A stretch of DNA of 64,000 nucleotides from an uncultured Armatimonadota bacterium (GTDB lineage Bacteria; Armatimonadota; Fimbriimonadia; Fimbriimonadales; Fimbriimonadaceae): assembly GCA_903927345.1 (NCBI GenBank), contig CAIYMO010000053.1, positions 124,001 to 188,000 on the forward strand. Reading direction: 5' to 3'. This document shows, one piece after another, positions 60,268 through 64,000 of the stretch; position 1 is the stretch's first letter, and each line of letters starts with the position of its first letter. The translations under genes were made by a program, and so were the position numbers. Below the pieces are notes generated by a model, which had not been told where the DNA came from, searched no databases, and saw only the letters and a list, made by a program, of their open reading frames with translations.

Positions 60268-62085
60268 GTGGCGCAACTCGACGCTGAGAAGCAAATAACC
60301 CTTTTTCGTGCCTACACAAAGTGGATGGCACTGCTTGTCGGCGTCCTCATTTTGTTGCCCACCCTCATCGGCCTCGCGCTGAAGCCGATCGGGCTCTATC
60401 TCGGCATTCAATACAACTTCGACGACCACATGGTCTACGCCGGATGGATGCGTCAGGCCATGGAGGGTCGAATCCTCTTCGAGAACCGATTCACCACCGA
60501 TCAGCAACCCGGTCTATCGCTCCACGTCTACTTCCTTGCCCTCGGTTGGCTGGCCAAAGTCATCGGCATTCCCATGGCGATGCACACTGCCCGAGTCGGA
60601 TTTACCTTTCTCTCGGTGATCCTCCTGGGCCGCCTCCTTGAGGCAATCACATCGGATAACTTCCAGCGCAAAATCGCTCTAGCCCTTGCCATCTTCGGCG
60701 GCGGACTCGGTTTCACGGTCTGGCACAACTTCGGGGTCGCAATCGTCAAACCCGTCGGCGGACCACTTCCCGGCTGGATGCTCTCCCGCCTCCCCACCGA
60801 CGTCTGGCAACCCGAAGGCTACTTCTTCTATTCCGGGCTTACAAACAGCCTCTTCATGGTCAGTTTGTGCCTCATCCTCGGAACGTTCCTCAACGTCCTC
60901 CAGGCCCGCGAGAGCAAAGCAGCAATCTGGCGCGGTGCGCTCTGCTTTGGCGCGTTGATGAACATCCACAGCTACGACGTCTTGCTCGTCTCGCTGGTGA
61001 TGCTCGGAGTTCCGTTTGCGCTCTTCAAAAGTGAGCTCCTGACAAAGCAATGGGTAGGAAGATCACTTCTCATCGCACTAGGCGCCGTCCCTGCCGCGCT
61101 CTGGTTCATCTACGTCCTCAAAAACGATCCGGTCTTCCAAGCTCGCGCCGCCACGTTGACTTACTCACCGAACTTCCGCCAGCTCTTCTTCGGCTTCATT
61201 CCTCTGATCCTCCTCGGGGTCTTCGCCATGCCTCGGAAGACGAAGCAAGCCCAGCTAGGTCTCCTTGGATTCGGTTTGTTACTCGTCGGCCTCTTTGCGT
61301 ACGCGGCAAACCCGGAATTCCTGAAAGACGGCTACTTCCTGACCCCCGCGACATTCGGAATCTGCTTTGTCGCAATCCTAGCCGTCATTTTCCTTCTCAA
61401 ACAGGATAAGCCCGCCTTTTCCGTCGTCCTCTGCTGGGCGTTGGTCGGGATCATCGCCCCCTACTTCCCCGCTCTCTTCCAGCGAAAGCTAACCATGATG
61501 CTCGGCGTCCCATGGGGAATTCTTGCCGGAATCGGCATCGCCAACCTCATCGCCCAGCGCGAGCGAGGTCAACGAAATCTCCTGACGTCCCTGGTCATCA
61601 TCCTCTGCTCCGCAACCGGAATCCAGTGGGTTCAACGAGAGATCTCGCTCGCCCGCAACAACGTCAGCAACACAACCGTCCACGCCGTCACCCAGCCCCC
61701 AGAAGTCGAAAAGATGGTCGAAATCTTGGCGCCTCTCGGCCGTTCAGCCGTCATTGCCTCCCTCCCCGGGTCTCCATCCCCGGCGCAGGATGAGCTGGGC
61801 CACAACATACCCGACCTCTTCAATACGCCCGTCATTCCTGATCTCAACCCGGTCATGGTCGGTTTGGCAGGCACACGCGCCTACGCAGGCCACTGGAGCG
61901 AGACGCCCAACTACGCCGAAAAGCGCTCGCAGCTTGTCGACGCGCTCAGAGCAAATGACTCCGTGCCTCGCCTAAAAGCGCTCGACATCACTCACGTCAT
62001 CCACTTCAAACCCCTAAACTCAATCCCCGCTCCCCAAGGCGAGACCCTGGTGGACGGTGAAACCTTCCAGCTCATCAAGATCTAA
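60268..62085 (+). CDS. GT-C type membrane glycosyltransferase-like protein
   Basis: 605 aa starting with GTG. About ten membrane helices and an acidic first loop with D52-D53-H54 (YNFDDHMVYAGW), where GT-C enzymes have their catalytic acid. The last 110 residues form an outside domain. Likely a lipid-linked sugar transferase; the acceptor is unknown. It is separate from the GT39-like gene at 34136. It ends in a 176-nt spacer before convergent sdhC. Confidence 0.75.
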   Translation: MAQLDAEKQITLFRAYTKWMALLVGVLILLPTLIGLALKPIGLYLGIQYNFDDHMVYAGWMRQAMEGRILFENRFTTDQQPGLSLHVYFLALGWLAKVIGIPMAMHTARVGFTFLSVILLGRLLEAITSDNFQRKIALALAIFGGGLGFTVWHNFGVAIVKPVGGPLPGWMLSRLPTDVWQPEGYFFYSGLTNSLFMVSLCLILGTFLNVLQARESKAAIWRGALCFGALMNIHSYDVLLVSLVMLGVPFALFKSELLTKQWVGRSLLIALGAVPAALWFIYVLKNDPVFQARAATLTYSPNFRQLFFGFIPLILLGVFAMPRKTKQAQLGLLGFGLLLVGLFAYAANPEFLKDGYFLTPATFGICFVAILAVIFLLKQDKPAFSVVLCWALVGIIAPYFPALFQRKLTMMLGVPWGILAGIGIANLIAQRERGQRNLLTSLVIILCSATGIQWVQREISLARNNVSNTTVHAVTQPPEVEKMVEILAPLGRSAVIASLPGSPSPAQDELGHNIPDLFNTPVIPDLNPVMVGLAGTRAYAGHWSETPNYAEKRSQLVDALRANDSVPRLKALDITHVIHFKPLNSIPAPQGETLVDGETFQLIKI

Positions 62086-62204
62086 CGAGTCAGAGCTAAA
62101 AGCGGTAAAGGCAATACTTGTAGCTGCCGGTGTAGCGCATCCGCTTGACGGGTCGGCTTAGCGGGTCAAGTAGAGAAGCCAAAGAGCAAAATCCCTAAAT
62201 GAAA

Positions 62205-62239
62205 TCGCCGCCCCCAAGGCGAACCTTGGGTGGCGGCGA
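62205..62239 (-). terminator. Terminator of sdhC
   Basis: TCGCCGCCCCCAAGG pairs with CCTTGGGTGGCGGCGA with one bulge and a tight CGAA loop. On the minus strand it is followed by TTTCATTT. It can also serve the convergent GT-C gene. Confidence 0.82.
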
Positions 62240-62261
62240 AACAAAGTTGCTTGCTGAAGAG

Positions 62262-62975
62262 CTAGCGAGTTGCGACCGAGAGCGGTTGAACGAGAGCAGC
62301 AGTTGCCGCCTCAGTCTTCGCCGCGCCGGGCTTGTTGATGATGAAGCCAGCAATGACTCCCCAACCGAGAAGCGTAAGCGCAACAAAGATGAGCGCAGAA
62401 GCCTTCTGAATTCGGGTCTGAGCTTCTTCGCTAACCGTGATGCCCCAGCGAATGCAGAAGTTCCAGATGCCGTATCCCAGGTGATAGGACGAAGCAATGA
62501 TGCCAGTCGCATAAACAAGCACCCAGAGCGGATTGCTAAAGAACTCGTGCCATGCCGCGAACTTCAATCGCTCAACATCTCCAGTGGCGTACTTGTAACC
62601 GGTCGTCGAAAGCGAGTGGTAAATCAAGAACGCAAAAATCACCAGACCGGAGGCCCGCTGGAGGAAGAACATGCGGTTGTGCGACCACTTGTACTTCGTC
62701 GTGAAGAAGTTGTTTTCAGCGCGAGAGACGATGAAAACGCCATACACCGCGTGGAAAATCAACGGCAACCAAATTGCCAAAACTTCCATCGCGAGAAGAA
62801 CGTGCTTCGGAATCCCTTCGAAAAAGTCGATGACTCCGTTGAATTTTGCCTCACCGCCAATCGAGAAACTATTCAGTGCCAAGTGCTGCACCATGTAGTA
62901 GCCGACCGGAATCACACCTGTGATTGAGTGGATGCGGTGCAGAACGTAATTTTCCTTGGTAAGCGACAGTGCCAT
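62262..62975 (-). CDS. sdhC: Succinate dehydrogenase cytochrome b558 subunit
   Basis: 237 aa, B. subtilis/bacteroidete-type SdhC with five membrane helices. Candidate heme ligands are visible: H13/H16 region (LHRIHSITG), HAVYGVF, IYHSLSTTG and SYHLGYGIWNF. It anchors the SdhA and SdhB subunits and passes electrons to menaquinone. Unusually sdhA and sdhB do not follow; the gene stands alone, divergent from enolase. They may lie elsewhere in the genome. Confidence 0.93.
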   Translation of the reverse strand: MALSLTKENYVLHRIHSITGVIPVGYYMVQHLALNSFSIGGEAKFNGVIDFFEGIPKHVLLAMEVLAIWLPLIFHAVYGVFIVSRAENNFFTTKYKWSHNRMFFLQRASGLVIFAFLIYHSLSTTGYKYATGDVERLKFAAWHEFFSNPLWVLVYATGIIASSYHLGYGIWNFCIRWGITVSEEAQTRIQKASALIFVALTLLGWGVIAGFIINKPGAAKTEAATAALVQPLSVATR

Positions 62976-63016
62976 CTTTATGAATTAAGGTTACCCCCGC
63001 AACTACATACGAGCGG

Positions 63017-63022
63017 TAATCT
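63017..63022 (+). promoter_or_regulatory. -10-like hexamer 8 nt before enolase
   Basis: TAATCT, then 8 nt (AGAAAAGT), then the ATG at 63031. The same TAATCTAG string precedes icd on the other strand at 52348-52357, 9 nt from that ATG. Confidence 0.45.
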
Positions 63023-63030
63023 AGAAAAGT

Positions 63031-64000
63031 ATGCCGTACATTACCGACGTTCTTGGCCGCGAAGTGATTGATAGCCGGGGTAACCCCACCGTTGAGGTGC
63101 AAGTCACCCTCGAATCGGGCGCGATGGGTCGCGCAATGGTCCCAAGCGGAGCCAGCACCGGAATGTTCGAGGCCGTTGAGCTTCGAGACGGCGACAAGAA
63201 CCGTTACATGGGCAAAGGCGTCCTCAACGCTGTCAGCAACGTCAACGACATCATCGCTCCAGCGTTGCTCGATCACGACGCAACCGATCAAGAAGGCATT
63301 GACCAACTTCTTCGAGACCTCGACGGAACCCACAATAAGGGCAAACTTGGCGCAAACGCCATCCTCGGTGTTTCGCTCGCTGTCTCCGCAGCCGCTGCCG
63401 ACCACTCAAATCTTCAACTCTTCCGATACGTCGGTGGCACCACCGCCAAAACTCTCCCCGTTCCGATGCTCAACATCCTGAACGGCGGAGCCCATGCCGA
63501 CTCCAACGTCGACTTCCAAGAGTTCATGGTTCTTCCAGTAGGAGCGCCAACCTTCCGAGAAGCCGTTCGATGGGGCTGCGAAATCTTCCACTCCCTCAAA
63601 AAGGTTCTCAAGTCTAAGGGACTCGCAACCGGCTACGGCGACGAAGGCGGATTCGCTCCAAACCTCGCCAACCAGGACGAAGCCTTCGACCTCATCCTCG
63701 TTGCCATCAAGGAAGCCGGATACGAAGCCGGAAAGGACGTCTTCCTCGGAATCGACGCTGCCGCCACCGAATTCTTCGACGGAACGACCTACAACTACTC
63801 AGACGGTCGCAAACTCACCGGTCCTGAGCAGTGCGCTTATCTCGTTGACCTTTGCAACCGCTACCCGCTGATCTCCATCGAAGACGGTTGCAGCGAAGAA
63901 GACTGGGCAACCTGGAAGGCCGTCACCGACGCCCTCGGCGACCGAATCCAGCTCGTCGGCGACGACCTTTTCGTCACAAACGTCGAGCGATTGTCACGCG
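63031..64000 (+). CDS. eno: Enolase (5' part)
   Basis: The first 323 residues of about 430; the gene runs off the right edge. It starts [21 protein letters not shown], with [14 protein letters not shown], the catalytic-loop [35 protein letters not shown] and the metal region [12 protein letters not shown] and [15 protein letters not shown] in place of the usual EDGLAE/D is a mild variant. Enolase makes phosphoenolpyruvate in glycolysis. It is divergent from sdhC with 55 nt between starts and has no Shine-Dalgarno. Confidence 0.96.
   Translation, partial: MPYITDVLGREVIDSRGNPTVEVQVTLESGAMGRAMVPSGASTGMFEAVELRDGDKNRYMGKGVLNAVSNVNDIIAPALLDHDATDQEGIDQLLRDLDGTHNKGKLGANAILGVSLAVSAAAADHSNLQLFRYVGGTTAKTLPVPMLNILNGGAHADSNVDFQEFMVLPVGAPTFREAVRWGCEIFHSLKKVLKSKGLATGYGDEGGFAPNLANQDEAFDLILVAIKEAGYEAGKDVFLGIDAAATEFFDGTTYNYSDGRKLTGPEQCAYLVDLCNRYPLISIEDGCSEEDWATWKAVTDALGDRIQLVGDDLFVTNVERLSR

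Overview
The window is chromosomal DNA from a free-living diderm bacterium. My best guess is Armatimonadota, class Fimbriimonadia. This rests on gene style rather than a marker-gene phylogeny: many small secreted proteins of unknown function, an outer-membrane beta-barrel and a LolA-like protein (so two membranes), flagellar and chemotaxis genes, a DUF4129/DUF4350 module, and an undivided central metabolism. GC content looks moderate (mid-50s percent). I see no prophage, insertion sequence, CRISPR array or integron. Coding density is high, and same-strand neighbours very often overlap by 1-4 nt.

Layout. 1-6.3 kb: the start of a secreted protein, TrhO, a SnoaL-like protein, a secreted BamE-like small protein, a GH26-like glycosidase, a PhyH-type dioxygenase and citrate synthase. 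6.3-13.1 kb: a secreted TIM-barrel-like protein, an alkyltransferase-like protein, a tight Fe-S operon (sufT, Rrf2 regulator, A-type carrier), a serine hydrolase, tRNA-Ser(GGA) and a dGTPase-like protein. 13.1-18.8 kb: cheW-cheA-HDOD-fliD on the minus strand. 18.9-25.8 kb: a HAD phosphatase followed by a run of envelope genes (Ig-like secreted protein, PorV-like barrel, TPR plus inactivated caspase fold), and opposite them a TPR protein with a large secreted protein. 25.9-33.3 kb: NatAB-type ABC exporter, glycogen phosphorylase, livF, rimI, tsaD and a P-loop kinase. 33.3-39.8 kb: minus-strand run of acyl-CoA dehydrogenase, secreted protein, HD-GYP, decayed HD-GYP, GT-C glycosyltransferase and XerD-like recombinase. 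40-46.7 kb: an ArsR-type regulator fused to a CarH-like B12 domain, DinB, an SPFH protein, a Tat-exported sugar isomerase-like protein, thioredoxin, a small RHH-like protein and GH16-CBM6. 46.8-52.3 kb: DEAH helicase, TPR-AAA ATPase, TPR-membrane protein and isocitrate dehydrogenase. 52.4-64 kb: a giant Het-C-like protein, a LolA-like protein, the DUF4129/DUF4350 module, a GT-C protein, sdhC and the start of enolase.

How it fits together. Citrate synthase, isocitrate dehydrogenase, SdhC and enolase show aerobic heterotrophic metabolism with scattered TCA genes. GH16, GH26-like and GlgP suggest polysaccharide use. The chemotaxis genes with fliD point to flagellar motility.

Most interesting points: (1) the envelope cluster in which a PorV-like barrel neighbours a caspase-fold protein that has lost its catalytic dyad; (2) a recurring -10-like hexamer placed 6-9 nt before the start codon of at least ten genes, suggesting common leaderless transcription; (3) the ArsR-B12 regulator with its own inverted-repeat site; (4) an intact HD-GYP enzyme overlapping a partly decayed copy; (5) three convergent gene pairs that share one palindromic 4-nt stop (CTAG or TTAA).
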